Source: PGYR01 sp048267165 (GTDB lineage Bacteria > Bacteroidota > Ignavibacteria > Kapaibacteriales > UBA2268). From it: a DNA stretch of 64,000 nt. Below, piece after piece: positions 1 through 8,688 of the stretch. The notes under the pieces were generated by a model. It saw nothing but the letters and a program-made list of their open reading frames with translations, was not told where the DNA came from and ran no database searches. The stretch spans positions 45,540 through 109,539 of the forward strand of contig JBLWYD010000007.1 in the NCBI GenBank assembly GCA_048267165.1. The letters run 5' to 3'. The position numbers and the translations under genes are program-made. Each line of letters starts with the position of its first letter. Position 1 is the stretch's first letter.

Positions 1-1242
1 TTTATGAGCGGAAATAGATTTCTTCAAATGCTTGAATATCAGGTTAGAATTAGAGATATAGACACCAAAGAAATCACTAATGTTTATGAGCAATACCAGG
101 GCAATATGCACCGAATGGATGTTACAGATATAGAGGTCAGTAAAGATGATAAGTACGTATATAGTAGCTCTAATGATGGTACGATTAAGAAATGGGATGC
201 CATAAGCGGGCAATTCATTGAGAACTATATAGATTCATACAATTCTATTAGAAAGATTGGGATTTCGGAAGATGGTAAGTACTTTGCTTATACTGGCTAT
301 GATGAAGTAAATAATATAACACTACTAAACATTGGTACCAAAGAGGTAATAGCCAAGTTTGATATTCCAACTACAACTACCGATTTTGAAATAAGTAAAG
401 ATAGTAAACAACTTGTTGTTGGAACTTACGGTGGGCAAGTGTATATATATGATTTAGATCAGAAAGCATTGACAGACAGCCTTTATGGTGGACATTCTGT
501 CAATGGAGTAGGTATTTCCACAGATAATAAATATATAGCAAGTGGAAGCCAAGAAGGTATTTTCAAACTATGGGATTTCGAGTCAAAGCAGCCATTATTT
601 TTAGAAGAAATAACTGACAAAAATGGTTTATACTCTATAGAATTTTCATCGGATAATAAGGAAATATTAATATCAAGTGGTGATGGCTCTTTGAAATTAT
701 TTGATATAAAAGACCTTAAAGTAAAGGAACAATACTTTAAAATAGGTAATAGTAGTAGTTGGTCACTTTTCTATGATGCTATATTTTCAAAAGATGGGAA
801 GTCTATCTATGGTGGAACTGGCGAAGGAATTAAATCTTTTAAACTTGGAAATTCTAAAGCTCAGACATTAGTGCTTCTAAACCCTAATTTTAAATCTTAT
901 AATGTCAAATGCTTAAAATATTTTAATAATGAATCAGTATTGGTAGCAGGTGATAGCAGAGGGAATATTTCGAAATGGAATGGTGGAACAGTTAGTTCGG
1001 TGGAAACAGAGATAATGAGTGACAATTTGGTTTACCCCAACCCAGTTTCAAACATATTGAATCTCAACTTACCAGAATACACTATTAGTAACAGATTTGA
1101 GATAACAAACATCCTAGGCGAGGTCGTCAGAATTGGTGAGTCAGATACTAGAATTGATGTGACTGGACTTAGTTCTGGAACTTACATAATTACTTTATAC
1201 CGTAATAATGGACTGATTAGAAATAAGTTTGTGAAGCAGTAA
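1..1242 (+). CDS. WD40-like beta-propeller protein with type IX sorting domain (5' partial)
   Basis: The reading frame is open to the left edge of the window and the visible product begins in the middle of a repeat domain with no signal peptide, so the true start lies upstream. About 330 residues of WD40-like repeats are visible, with recurring phrases such as KLWDFESK, IYDLDQK and ISTDNKYIASGS. The last 75 residues form a type A Por sorting domain: the YPNPVSNILNLNL strand, then GTYIITLYRNNG, then a basic KFVKQ end. This predicts export across the outer membrane by the type IX system and surface attachment or release. The repeat fold is clear; the ligand is unknown. A strong intrinsic terminator follows the stop codon. 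Confidence 0.85.
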   Translation, partial: FMSGNRFLQMLEYQVRIRDIDTKEITNVYEQYQGNMHRMDVTDIEVSKDDKYVYSSSNDGTIKKWDAISGQFIENYIDSYNSIRKIGISEDGKYFAYTGYDEVNNITLLNIGTKEVIAKFDIPTTTTDFEISKDSKQLVVGTYGGQVYIYDLDQKALTDSLYGGHSVNGVGISTDNKYIASGSQEGIFKLWDFESKQPLFLEEITDKNGLYSIEFSSDNKEILISSGDGSLKLFDIKDLKVKEQYFKIGNSSSWSLFYDAIFSKDGKSIYGGTGEGIKSFKLGNSKAQTLVLLNPNFKSYNVKCLKYFNNESVLVAGDSRGNISKWNGGTVSSVETEIMSDNLVYPNPVSNILNLNLPEYTISNRFEITNILGEVVRIGESDTRIDVTGLSSGTYIITLYRNNGLIRNKFVKQ

Positions 1243-1270
1243 TTTATTTACAACGCAATGAATTTACAAA

Positions 1271-1301
1271 GCTACTCTTGATATAAAGAGTAGCTTTTTT
1301 T
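1271..1301 (+). terminator. Intrinsic terminator after the WD40-like cargo gene
   Basis: A perfect 9-bp stem (GCTACTCTT with AAGAGTAGC), a 6-nt loop and a run of seven T. It lies 29 bases after the stop codon. The terminator at 9588 has almost the same stem. Confidence 0.9.
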
Positions 1302-1388
1302 GTGGGGTGTAAATGAATGAGGAATGCTTTTTTCATTTCTTAAAATAAGAATTAGATACAATTAAAACAAAAGTAGAGCCCTGCACCC

Positions 1389-1498
1389 AGTTAAGAAAAA
1401 CAATAATAATTTAACTCGAGCAACATTAAAGTTAAGATAATTGCAAAAAACTTAACTTTTATAGTTTTGGAGTAAAGGAAAAGGGTGAAAACTTAACT
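1389..1498. repeat. Four AGTTAAG motifs in mirror symmetry
   Basis: AGTTAAG occurs at 1389-1395 and 1430-1436, and its reverse complement CTTAACT at 1451-1457 and 1492-1498. Both pairs are spaced 41 bases apart, and both are symmetric about position 1443.5. The arms between the motifs match only weakly, so this is a degenerate long inverted repeat in an AT-rich intergenic stretch (1302-1526) with no gene. It could be an operator array, the remnant of a small mobile element, or chance in AT-rich DNA. Confidence 0.45.
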
Positions 1499-1526
1499 TT
1501 TTTTGGAAGACAAAGCTTTAAGGAAT

Positions 1527-1565
1527 AAAAAAAGCCCATCCTAATAAAAGGTCGGGCTGTTTTTT
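1527..1565 (-). terminator. Terminator-like hairpin downstream of tRNA-Ser
   Basis: An imperfect hairpin (AGCCC paired with GGGCT, a 2x2 internal mismatch, then CC paired with GG) with a T run on both strands: T7 on the minus strand after the tRNA and T6 on the plus strand. It lies 5 bases beyond the tRNA 3' end and probably terminates it. It may work in both directions. Confidence 0.7.
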
Positions 1566-1569
1566 ATGC

Positions 1570-1655
1570 TGGCGGAGAGACCGAGATTCGAACTCGGGGA
1601 CGGGAAACCCGTCACAGCTTAGCAGGCTGCTGCATTACCACTCTGCCACCTCCCC
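1570..1655 (-). tRNA. tRNA-Ser(GCU) with encoded CCA
   Basis: This is an 86-nt type II tRNA read on the minus strand. The acceptor stem pairs GGGGAGG with TCTCTCC, with G-U pairs allowed, followed by discriminator G and an encoded CCA. The anticodon stem GCAGC/GCTGT encloses the loop CTGCTAA, whose anticodon GCT (1621-1623) reads AGC/AGU serine codons. A long variable arm (GACGGG/CCCGTC) precedes a T arm with CCGAG/CTCGG around TTCGAAT. The long variable arm is typical of tRNA-Ser. No integrase or att-like duplication is visible beside it. Confidence 0.96.
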
Positions 1656-1752
1656 AACAGTACTTATTCGCAGTTGCGAATTATATAGACATCTAACTTA
1701 ATAGATAAATTTGAATATTAAAAATATTATTTGAAATAAATTGATACTTTTC

Positions 1753-1783
1753 TTTGTTATACCTAAAAATATATCTAATTTTG
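1753..1783 (+). promoter_or_regulatory. Bacteroidota-type promoter of atpDC
   Basis: TTTG at 1753-1756, a 19-base spacer, then TAATTTTG at 1776-1783. This matches the -33 TTTG / -7 TAnnTTTG consensus known for Bacteroidota primary sigma factors. It predicts transcription starting near 1790 and an AT-rich leader of about 84 bases before atpD. The motif is seen directly; use as a promoter is inferred. Confidence 0.65.
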
Positions 1784-1873
1784 CATTCGATTTAATAGTT
1801 GAAATACAAAAACATATTAAATCCAAAACAAGAAACATAATTCAAGCAATAAAAAAATTTAAGGTAGCTCTCT

Positions 1874-3283
1874 ATGAAAGAAGGATTAATCATACAGGTC
1901 ATCGGACCAGTAGTTGACTTAGAGTTTTCAGACGGTAATATCCCTGATATTCTAAATGCAATTAAAATTCCAACTAAAAACGTAGAAACTGGCGAAGAGC
2001 TAGACCTGATCTGTGAGGTGCAACAACACCTTGGAGAAAACAGAGTTAGAACAGTATCTATGGAATCAACTGACGGTCTAGTACGCGGTATGAAAGCGTA
2101 TGACCTAGGTGAGCCAATATCTATTCAAGTAGGTCCAGAAATTCTTGGTCGTATGTTCAACGTTATCGGTGATCCGATAGACAACAAAGGCCCTATGGTC
2201 GGTTTGCATACTTCACCTATTCACAGACCTTCACCTGACTTCAAAGTTCTTTCTACAACATCTGATATGTTCGAAACAGGTATCAAAGTTATTGACCTTA
2301 TCGAGCCTTTCACTAAGGGTGGTAAGACTGGTCTTTTCGGTGGTGCTGGTGTAGGTAAGACGGTTATCATCCAAGAGCTAATCCACAATATAGCAAAGCA
2401 ACACGGTGGTTATTCTGTATTCGCTGGTGTTGGAGAGCGTACTCGTGAAGGTAATGACCTTTACAGAGAGATGGAAGAATCAGGCGTCTTGGACAAAACG
2501 GCATTAGTATTCGGTCAGATGAACGAACCTCCTGGGGCACGTTCTAGAGTAGCACTTACAGCTTTGACGGCTGCTGAGTACTTCCGTGACGAAGAGGGTC
2601 GTGATGTACTACTATTCGTAGATAATATTTTCCGTTTCACTCAAGCTGGTTCTGAAGTATCTGCACTATTAGGGCGTATGCCTTCAGCTGTAGGTTACCA
2701 ACCGACATTAGCAACTGAGATGGGTGCATTACAAGAGCGTATTGCATCAACTGACAAAGGTTCTATTACATCTGTACAAGCGGTTTACGTTCCTGCAGAT
2801 GATTTGACGGATCCGGCTCCTGCCAATACATTCGCCCACTTAGATGCGAAGACTGTACTATCTAGGGATATCGCTAACTTGGGTATTTATCCTGCGGTAG
2901 ATCCTCTAGATTCTTCTTCTCGTATCATGGATCCGAATATCATTGGACAAGATCACTACGATACGGCTCAAAGATGTGTACGTACACTTCAAACTTACAA
3001 AGATTTACAAGATATCATCAATATCTTAGGTATGGATGAGCTTTCGGATGACGATAAGATTGCAGTTTACAGAGCTCGTAAGATAGAGAAATTCTTCTCT
3101 CAACCGTTCAACGTAGCTGAGCAATTCACTGGTTTCGCTGGTAGATATGTAACTATCACTGATACAGTAGCTGCTTTCAAAGCTATTCTAAATGGTGATT
3201 GTGATGAGATTCCTGAGAATCTATTCACTTACAAAGGTACTATAGACGAAGTTTTTGACACTGCTAAGAAACAAGGCGTATAG
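1874..3283 (+). CDS. atpD: F-type ATP synthase subunit beta
   Basis: This is the catalytic subunit of the F1 sector, which makes ATP from ADP and phosphate using the proton or sodium gradient at the cytoplasmic face of the inner membrane. The product is 469 residues, full family length. The P-loop GGAGVGKT lies near residue 155, followed by the GERTREGND segment, the Walker B stretch DVLLFVDNIFRFTQAGSEVSALLGRMPSAVGYQPTL (in parts) and the family signature PAPANTFAHLDA. Only atpC follows, 12 bases later; alpha, gamma, delta and membrane subunits are absent from the window. A separate atpDC pair is typical of the Bacteroidota/Chlorobiota group. Codon use is biased toward high-expression codons, unlike the cargo genes around it. 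Confidence 0.98.
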   Translation: MKEGLIIQVIGPVVDLEFSDGNIPDILNAIKIPTKNVETGEELDLICEVQQHLGENRVRTVSMESTDGLVRGMKAYDLGEPISIQVGPEILGRMFNVIGDPIDNKGPMVGLHTSPIHRPSPDFKVLSTTSDMFETGIKVIDLIEPFTKGGKTGLFGGAGVGKTVIIQELIHNIAKQHGGYSVFAGVGERTREGNDLYREMEESGVLDKTALVFGQMNEPPGARSRVALTALTAAEYFRDEEGRDVLLFVDNIFRFTQAGSEVSALLGRMPSAVGYQPTLATEMGALQERIASTDKGSITSVQAVYVPADDLTDPAPANTFAHLDAKTVLSRDIANLGIYPAVDPLDSSSRIMDPNIIGQDHYDTAQRCVRTLQTYKDLQDIINILGMDELSDDDKIAVYRARKIEKFFSQPFNVAEQFTGFAGRYVTITDTVAAFKAILNGDCDEIPENLFTYKGTIDEVFDTAKKQGV

Positions 3284-3295
3284 TAAGGTATTACT

Positions 3296-3565
3296 ATGAC
3301 AGACAAAAATCTATACTTGGAGATAATAACTCCTAAAGAGGTAATTTTCAAAGGTGACGTACAGTCGGTGACAGTACCGGGTTCGAAATCGCCTTTCCAA
3401 ATTCTATTTAATCACGCACCTATAGTGTCATCTTTGGACGAGGGTCAGATAAAAATTGCTGAATCTAATAACAAAGAATTAGTTTACACAACTGGTACTG
3501 GTTTCGTAGAATTGCAAAATAACCGTATTTCTATATTAGTAGAAGATGCAGTTATTGTAGAGTAA
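3296..3565 (+). CDS. atpC: F-type ATP synthase subunit epsilon (short form)
   Basis: The epsilon subunit sits on the central stalk and couples gamma rotation to the F1 head. The 89 residues cover only the N-terminal beta-sandwich (LYLEIITPKEVIFKGDVQSVTVPGS, in parts; FQILFNHAPIVSSLDEGQIKI). The C-terminal helical hairpin of about 45 residues found in E. coli epsilon is missing, which is common in this phylum. That hairpin causes self-inhibition, so epsilon-type inhibition is probably absent here. It is co-transcribed with atpD, and a hairpin follows at 3583. Confidence 0.95.
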   Translation: MTDKNLYLEIITPKEVIFKGDVQSVTVPGSKSPFQILFNHAPIVSSLDEGQIKIAESNNKELVYTTGTGFVELQNNRISILVEDAVIVE

Positions 3566-3582
3566 GAAAAGTAATATAATTT

Positions 3583-3609
3583 GGCAGATATAGTTAATCT
3601 GTATCTGCC
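3583..3609 (+). terminator. Hairpin after atpDC, possible terminator
   Basis: An 8-bp perfect stem (GGCAGATA with TATCTGCC) encloses an 11-nt loop, 18 bases after the atpC stop. What follows is AT-rich but not an uninterrupted T run, so termination is likely but not certain. Confidence 0.5.
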
Positions 3610-3671
3610 TATATTATTTATATGTTACGTTTTCAATATTTTGAATTCACTAAAAATAAAGTCATACCGCT

Positions 3672-5138
3672 ATGGCACACGATAAAATTCTGCAAGAAGG
3701 AATCACATACGATGACGTACTTCTTGTGCCCGATTATTCGGAAGTCCTTCCTCGCGACACTTCGCTAAAGACAAAATTAACTGACGGAATAGAACTTAAT
3801 ATCCCATTCATAAGTGCGGCTATGGATACTGTGACAGATGCAGAAATGGCCAGAGCTATTGCGCGTGAAGGTGGTATAGGTGTTATCCATAAGAATATGT
3901 CTATTACGGAACAAGCATCACAAGTTGACCAAGTAAAACGTTCGGAAAGTGGGATGATAATGGATCCCGTTACCCTAACGGTTGACAAGAAAGTCGGCGA
4001 TGCAATTGACCTGATGAACAAATATCATATTTCTGGTATTCCTATAATCAACAATGAACGTGAGTTGATTGGTATTATCACTAATCGTGATTTGCGTTTC
4101 AATCCGAATAGAACAGAAAGCGTCGCTAATATAATGACGAAAGAAAATATCATAACTGCACCAGAAGGCACTACGCTAGAGGAAGCAGAAGAGATATTGC
4201 AAAACCATAGAATAGAAAAATTACCAGTGGTAGATGGCAATAATAAACTTTGCGGTCTTATCACTTTCAAAGATATTCAAAAGAAAAAGAATTTCCCTCA
4301 GGCGTGCAAAGACTCACACGGTCGTTTGCGAGTAGGGGCTGCTGTCGGCGTAACAGCTGATACTATGGATAGAATCGATGCACTTATTTCTTCGGGAGTA
4401 GATGCAGTATTTGTAGATACGGCTCACGGTCACTCACGTGGAGTACTCGACACTGTAAAGAGAATTAGAGAAGCATACAAAGATTTGCAAATCATAGGTG
4501 GTAATATTGCTACTGAAGCAGCTGCTTTGGCACTTGTAGATGCTGGTGTGAATGCTGTAAAAGTTGGTATTGGCCCAGGTTCTATTTGTACTACACGTAT
4601 TATAGCAGGAGTGGGTGTACCACAACTAACAGCTGTTCTAAACGTAGCAATGGGGCTAAAAGGCACTAATATACCTCTGATAGCAGATGGTGGAATTAAG
4701 CAAACAGGCGATATAGCAAAAGCTATAGCTGCTGGTGCTGATTCTATAATGATAGGTAGTATGTTTGCGGGTCACGAAGAGTCACCCGGTGAGAAGATTA
4801 TATTCGAAGGTCGTTCATATAAGATGTACAGAGGAATGGGTTCTATCGGGGCTATGAAAACTGGCTCAGCTGATAGATATTTCCAAGATATGGAAGACGA
4901 AATTTCCAAATTCGTTCCGGAAGGAATAGAAGGAAGAGTTCCTTTCAAAGGGCAGGTAAGCGAGACGCTTTATCAACTAAAAGGTGGTCTGAGATCATCA
5001 ATGGGATATTGCGGTTGCAAAGATATACCGACTATGAAAGAGAATGCTAAGTTTATAAAGATAACAAATGCGGGTATCAAAGAATCACACCCCCACAGTA
5101 TTCGCATTTCTAAAGAAGCACCAAATTACTTTGTTTAA
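3672..5138 (+). CDS. guaB: Inosine-5'-monophosphate dehydrogenase
   Basis: Catalyses NAD-dependent oxidation of IMP to XMP, the committed step of GMP synthesis, in the cytoplasm. The 488 residues have the usual plan. An N-terminal barrel start (ITYDDVLLVPDYSEVLPRD) is interrupted by two CBS domains (about residues 95-205; GIITNRDLRF and CGLITFKDI). The barrel then resumes with the catalytic cysteine loop GPGSICTTRIIAGVG, the phosphate-binding IADGGIKQTGDIAKA and the flap region around YRGMGSIGAM. The usual C-terminal stretch is present, including LKGGLRSSMGYCG and a HPHSI segment. It stands alone between atpDC and the aminopeptidase gene, with 20 bases to the latter. Confidence 0.98.
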   Translation: MAHDKILQEGITYDDVLLVPDYSEVLPRDTSLKTKLTDGIELNIPFISAAMDTVTDAEMARAIAREGGIGVIHKNMSITEQASQVDQVKRSESGMIMDPVTLTVDKKVGDAIDLMNKYHISGIPIINNERELIGIITNRDLRFNPNRTESVANIMTKENIITAPEGTTLEEAEEILQNHRIEKLPVVDGNNKLCGLITFKDIQKKKNFPQACKDSHGRLRVGAAVGVTADTMDRIDALISSGVDAVFVDTAHGHSRGVLDTVKRIREAYKDLQIIGGNIATEAAALALVDAGVNAVKVGIGPGSICTTRIIAGVGVPQLTAVLNVAMGLKGTNIPLIADGGIKQTGDIAKAIAAGADSIMIGSMFAGHEESPGEKIIFEGRSYKMYRGMGSIGAMKTGSADRYFQDMEDEISKFVPEGIEGRVPFKGQVSETLYQLKGGLRSSMGYCGCKDIPTMKENAKFIKITNAGIKESHPHSIRISKEAPNYFV

Positions 5139-5158
5139 ATAAATAAAAGTTTAACATT

Positions 5159-6436
5159 ATGGCTAAAAAAGCTACAACTGAAACTACTAAAAAGTCTAAA
5201 GCTAAAGCTGCTGAGAAACCTGCTACTAAAAAAGCAGCAACGAAGAAGGCAGATTCTAAAAAAGCTGACACAAAGAAAGTTTCTACGAAAAAAGAGAAAT
5301 CTGGAGCTGACAATTCTATAGATAGAGAATTGATGACATTTACTCCGTACCCTGAACTAAATGATAAAAGATTAGATCAGGTTAGGTTTATGATAAATGA
5401 TCAGAAGCTAGACGCTATGATTGTTACTCACATGCCAACAGTTAGATACTTGACTAAATTCTCAGGTTCTAATGGAGCATTACTAATAACTCCTACAGAT
5501 TTACATTTCTTTACAGATGATAGATACGAAGAGTCTGTAAAAACAGATTTATACGATTTGCCAAATATGACTGTGCATATCACTCGTGATGTGTGGCAAT
5601 ATATGGTTGATGCTAAAGTATTAGCTAAAATCAAGAATCTTGGTTTCGAATCAGATAGAATCGCTTATACAGAAGCAGTTGATATCAGAAACGTAATCAG
5701 ACCTGTTAAATTCAAACCAGCTCCTAAAGAAGTAGAGCCATTCACTATGCCTAAAGCACCAGTTGAATTGGATCACATCAAAGCTGCATGTAAGATAGCT
5801 GAGTCAGTTTTCGAAACAATGAAGAAAAAAGTTAAAATCGGTATGACCGAAATTGAACTTCAAAGTGAATTAATCTACGAAGCTCGTAAGCAAGGCTCGG
5901 AAGGCGAACCATTCAACCCAATAGTATTGGCTGGCGAAAGAACTTCTATGCCACACGGTCGTCCATCACATAGAAAAATCAAGAAAGGTGATTTAATCCT
6001 TTTAGATTTTGGAACTATGATAGAAGGATTCGGCTGCGATATTACTAGAGTATTCTGTATGGGCAAACCGACTAAAGAACAAGAAAGTGTTTACAAAATA
6101 GTACACGAAGCAAAGCAAAAAGCAATAGCTAACCTACGTCCGGGTATCAACGGTAAGATACTAGACGAGTATGCTAGAAAGCATATAGAAAAAGCTGGCT
6201 ACGGCGATAATTTCAAACATTCATTAGGTCACGGTATCGGAGTCGCTGCTCACGAAATGCCTTTTATTACTTTCAGAAAAGAAGAAAACGTACCAGTTGG
6301 GGTTGTATTAGCAATCGAACCGGGTATCTACTTTGAAGGTAAATGGGGTATCAGACTAGAAGACAATGTACACGTTACTTTTGATGGTGCTATTTCATTT
6401 ACTAATGCTCCTGCTGAATTACCAGTAGTTAAATAA
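5159..6436 (+). CDS. M24-family Xaa-Pro aminopeptidase with lysine/alanine-rich N-terminal tail
   Basis: A pita-bread metallopeptidase expected to remove N-terminal residues before proline in the cytoplasm. Residues 60-190 match the creatinase-type N-domain, and residues 205-425 form the M24 catalytic domain. Metal ligands are visible: Asp in LLDFGTMIEGFGCDITRVF (two), His in LGHGIGVAAHE, Glu in AIEPGIYF and Glu in RLEDNVHV. Residues 1-50 are a histone H1-like tail of KK, AATKK and ADTKK repeats, absent from ordinary PepP/PepQ enzymes. An in-frame ATG at residue 59 could give a tail-less form, but the tail reads cleanly in frame just after guaB. The peptidase assignment is firm; the purpose of the tail is unknown. 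Confidence 0.92.
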   Translation: MAKKATTETTKKSKAKAAEKPATKKAATKKADSKKADTKKVSTKKEKSGADNSIDRELMTFTPYPELNDKRLDQVRFMINDQKLDAMIVTHMPTVRYLTKFSGSNGALLITPTDLHFFTDDRYEESVKTDLYDLPNMTVHITRDVWQYMVDAKVLAKIKNLGFESDRIAYTEAVDIRNVIRPVKFKPAPKEVEPFTMPKAPVELDHIKAACKIAESVFETMKKKVKIGMTEIELQSELIYEARKQGSEGEPFNPIVLAGERTSMPHGRPSHRKIKKGDLILLDFGTMIEGFGCDITRVFCMGKPTKEQESVYKIVHEAKQKAIANLRPGINGKILDEYARKHIEKAGYGDNFKHSLGHGIGVAAHEMPFITFRKEENVPVGVVLAIEPGIYFEGKWGIRLEDNVHVTFDGAISFTNAPAELPVVK

Positions 6437-6449
6437 GTAAATAACGGCA

Positions 6450-7697
6450 ATGATAGATAAAAAAGTTCTTGTAATGGCATATTACTTCCCTCCTATGGGA
6501 CTAAGTGGGGTGCAAAGAACTCTGAAATTTGTAAAATATTTGCCAGAATACGGGTGGGAACCTATAGTCCTCACTACGAATTCTGGCTCATATTATGCCT
6601 ACGATGATTCACTTCTTAATGAAATAGAAGAGAAGAACATCAGAATATACAGAACGGATGACGAATCATCCAAACCTCGTAGCTATCCTTCCACAATTGT
6701 ACAGAAAGTTGGAAGATTCGTAAATGGTATGTTCCGCCAACCCGATAGCAAAATTTACTGGAAAAAAAAGGCAATAGAAACTGGAAGTAAGCTTATAGAA
6801 GAGGAAAGACCTGATGTCATATTCTCTACCGCACCTCCTTTTACTAGTCATCTAGCAGCAGCAGAGTTAGCCGAAAAGTACGGCATTCCGCTAGTGTTAG
6901 ACTATAGAGATCAGTGGTACGGCAATCCATTCAACGTAATGCCGACTATGTTTCATAAGCATTATAACAAAAAGCTTGAAGCTGAAGTTCTTTATAAATC
7001 TAGTAAGATAATTGTTATATCGAGAGAACAAAAAGAACGACTACTGAAAAATTATAAGTTGTTAAAACATAATGACATCAGCATCGTCTCGCACGGGTAT
7101 GACAAAGAGGATTTTGAGAATATTGAGCCGAGAACGGATAAGAATGATTTCGTCATTACTCATTCTGGGCTATTCCAAGACAATAGGAATCCTCGACCAT
7201 TTTTCGAAGCATTTAGAAAGTTGATAGATTCAAATCAGTTGGATAAGAATCGCATAAAGCTAAAGCTAGTTGGACTGATGAGAAAAAATCATCTGAAGCA
7301 AATTAGAAAACTTAAACTAGAAGAAAACGTAATACTGACTGGAAATGTCAGTCACAAAGAAGCGGTTGCTCATTTAATGCAATCAGACGTTCTTTGGATA
7401 TTACAAAATGACGATGTTAGGACTCCGGGTAAACTCTATGAGTACTTCGGAGCAAAAAAGCCAATATTAGCTACTATGCCTAAGAGCTATATGAGAGAAT
7501 TGGCAGTGTCATCGGGAATAGCCCTAACGGCAGAACCTAATGACAAAGATGATATATACAAGGCACTAAGTACATACTATGATTTATGGAAGAGAAACTC
7601 ACTGCCTAGAGGCAACAATGAGTTCGTAAGTAATTATGATAGAAAAGTATTAACAGAAAATCTATCACAAATACTATCTTCTTCTTCGATTATATAA
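6450..7697 (+). CDS. Glycosyltransferase, GT4-like
   Basis: A GT-B fold glycosyltransferase of 415 residues, expected to act at the cytoplasmic face of the inner membrane on a glycan or lipid-linked acceptor. The N-terminal domain opens with VLVMAYYFPPMGLSGVQRTLKFVKYL, typical of exopolysaccharide GT4 enzymes (shown in parts: a Gly-Val-Gln donor-side loop after the first strand). The C-terminal domain carries VITHSGLFQDNRNP, LVGLMRKN, VILTGNVSHKEAVAHL and the late PGKLYEYFGAKKPILA, where an E contacts nucleotide sugar in the family. No other polysaccharide genes are adjacent, so the acceptor cannot be named. It starts 13 bases after the aminopeptidase gene and may be co-transcribed with it. 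Confidence 0.85.
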   Translation: MIDKKVLVMAYYFPPMGLSGVQRTLKFVKYLPEYGWEPIVLTTNSGSYYAYDDSLLNEIEEKNIRIYRTDDESSKPRSYPSTIVQKVGRFVNGMFRQPDSKIYWKKKAIETGSKLIEEERPDVIFSTAPPFTSHLAAAELAEKYGIPLVLDYRDQWYGNPFNVMPTMFHKHYNKKLEAEVLYKSSKIIVISREQKERLLKNYKLLKHNDISIVSHGYDKEDFENIEPRTDKNDFVITHSGLFQDNRNPRPFFEAFRKLIDSNQLDKNRIKLKLVGLMRKNHLKQIRKLKLEENVILTGNVSHKEAVAHLMQSDVLWILQNDDVRTPGKLYEYFGAKKPILATMPKSYMRELAVSSGIALTAEPNDKDDIYKALSTYYDLWKRNSLPRGNNEFVSNYDRKVLTENLSQILSSSSII

Positions 7698-7757
7698 TAG
7701 TATTTGTTAACTTTGAAACAATATTTTTACTAACTATTTAAATGGAGGTATTTTTTT

Positions 7758-8669
7758 ATGAATTTTATAAAAAAATTATCACTTTTGGCTGCATTAGTTG
7801 CAGTTATGTTCGCGTTCAATGCTTGTGAAGAAGACACTGTTGCACCAGTAGATGATGTACCAAGTGCACCAATCGGTCTAGAAGCAACTTCTATAAACAG
7901 TACAACTGTTCATATCAGATGGCAAGATGCTAGTACTATAGATGCAGATCAGTTGCAAGACTATACTGTAACTTACTATCCTTCTAACACTAGTTCTGAT
8001 AATGCACCAGAAATGACTGCAATGAAATCAGGTGAAGCTTTTGAAATTACTGGGCTTGATAGTAATAAGGAACACACGTTTGAAGTAGTAACTAACTATA
8101 AAAATGGTGAATCTTCAACTGCGACTATGATCAAATGGGCTCCGGCTATGAGATTTGTTTCTGTTGCTGCTAATACAATCAAATTATATACTACAGATGT
8201 GGTTGGTAAAGGTAGTGGATTAGCACTTTATGAAGATGATGGGCTTGGCGAATTTTTGCCAACAGTATTAGTTAAAGCTCAAATGAGTATGTGGAACTTA
8301 GGTTTACACACAACTACAGCTGGTGAGATCGTATTTGGTTCTGCTTCTCAATTACCTTATGATAATGCTTCTACTGCAATACAATCAGCTGAAATTTCTT
8401 CTGCTATCCCTGCAGCTAGTTTAAATGATGTATTTGATTCACAAGGGTTAGATAACAGAAACTATAGTCAAAATTTTCATAATTTGACTAACGCTACATC
8501 AAGTGTAGTAATCTATGTTAAATCAACAACTAATGGTGAAGTTCACTATGCTAAAGTATTTTTGAAATATGTTAACGATAGCTTTATACAATCAGATGGT
8601 GGTGATAATTATGTAGAAATACAAGTGTCTTATCAGGCAACTGCTGGTTTACCATACGCTAAGAAATAA
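7758..8669 (+). CDS. Lipoprotein with fibronectin type III domain
   Basis: The 303-residue product has a signal peptide with a lipobox ending in Cys23 (FAFNACEED), so it should be a lipid-anchored envelope protein. Residues 35-128 form a fibronectin type III domain (PSAPIGLEATSINSTTVHIRWQD in parts; the tyrosine strand LQDYTVTYYPS; ITGLDSNKEHTFEVVT). The remaining 170 residues resemble no family I know. A clear Shine-Dalgarno GGAGGT at 7744-7749 sits 8 bases before the ATG, unusual among the weakly led genes here. Two small secreted proteins follow at 20- and 11-base spacing, suggesting an operon ending at the 9588 terminator. Function is unknown; adhesion or complex assembly would fit. Confidence 0.82.
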   Translation: MNFIKKLSLLAALVAVMFAFNACEEDTVAPVDDVPSAPIGLEATSINSTTVHIRWQDASTIDADQLQDYTVTYYPSNTSSDNAPEMTAMKSGEAFEITGLDSNKEHTFEVVTNYKNGESSTATMIKWAPAMRFVSVAANTIKLYTTDVVGKGSGLALYEDDGLGEFLPTVLVKAQMSMWNLGLHTTTAGEIVFGSASQLPYDNASTAIQSAEISSAIPAASLNDVFDSQGLDNRNYSQNFHNLTNATSSVVIYVKSTTNGEVHYAKVFLKYVNDSFIQSDGGDNYVEIQVSYQATAGLPYAKK

Positions 8670-8688
8670 TAATCAAAGGTAAATAACA

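Noticed and set aside
1656..1752. tRNA-Ser as an integration site
   Set aside because: No integrase or duplicated tRNA 3' end is near; the integrase in the window is 61 kb away.
3734..4666. Open frames on the minus strand inside guaB
   Set aside because: They mirror the codon pattern of a clearly conserved plus-strand gene and show no family features of their own.
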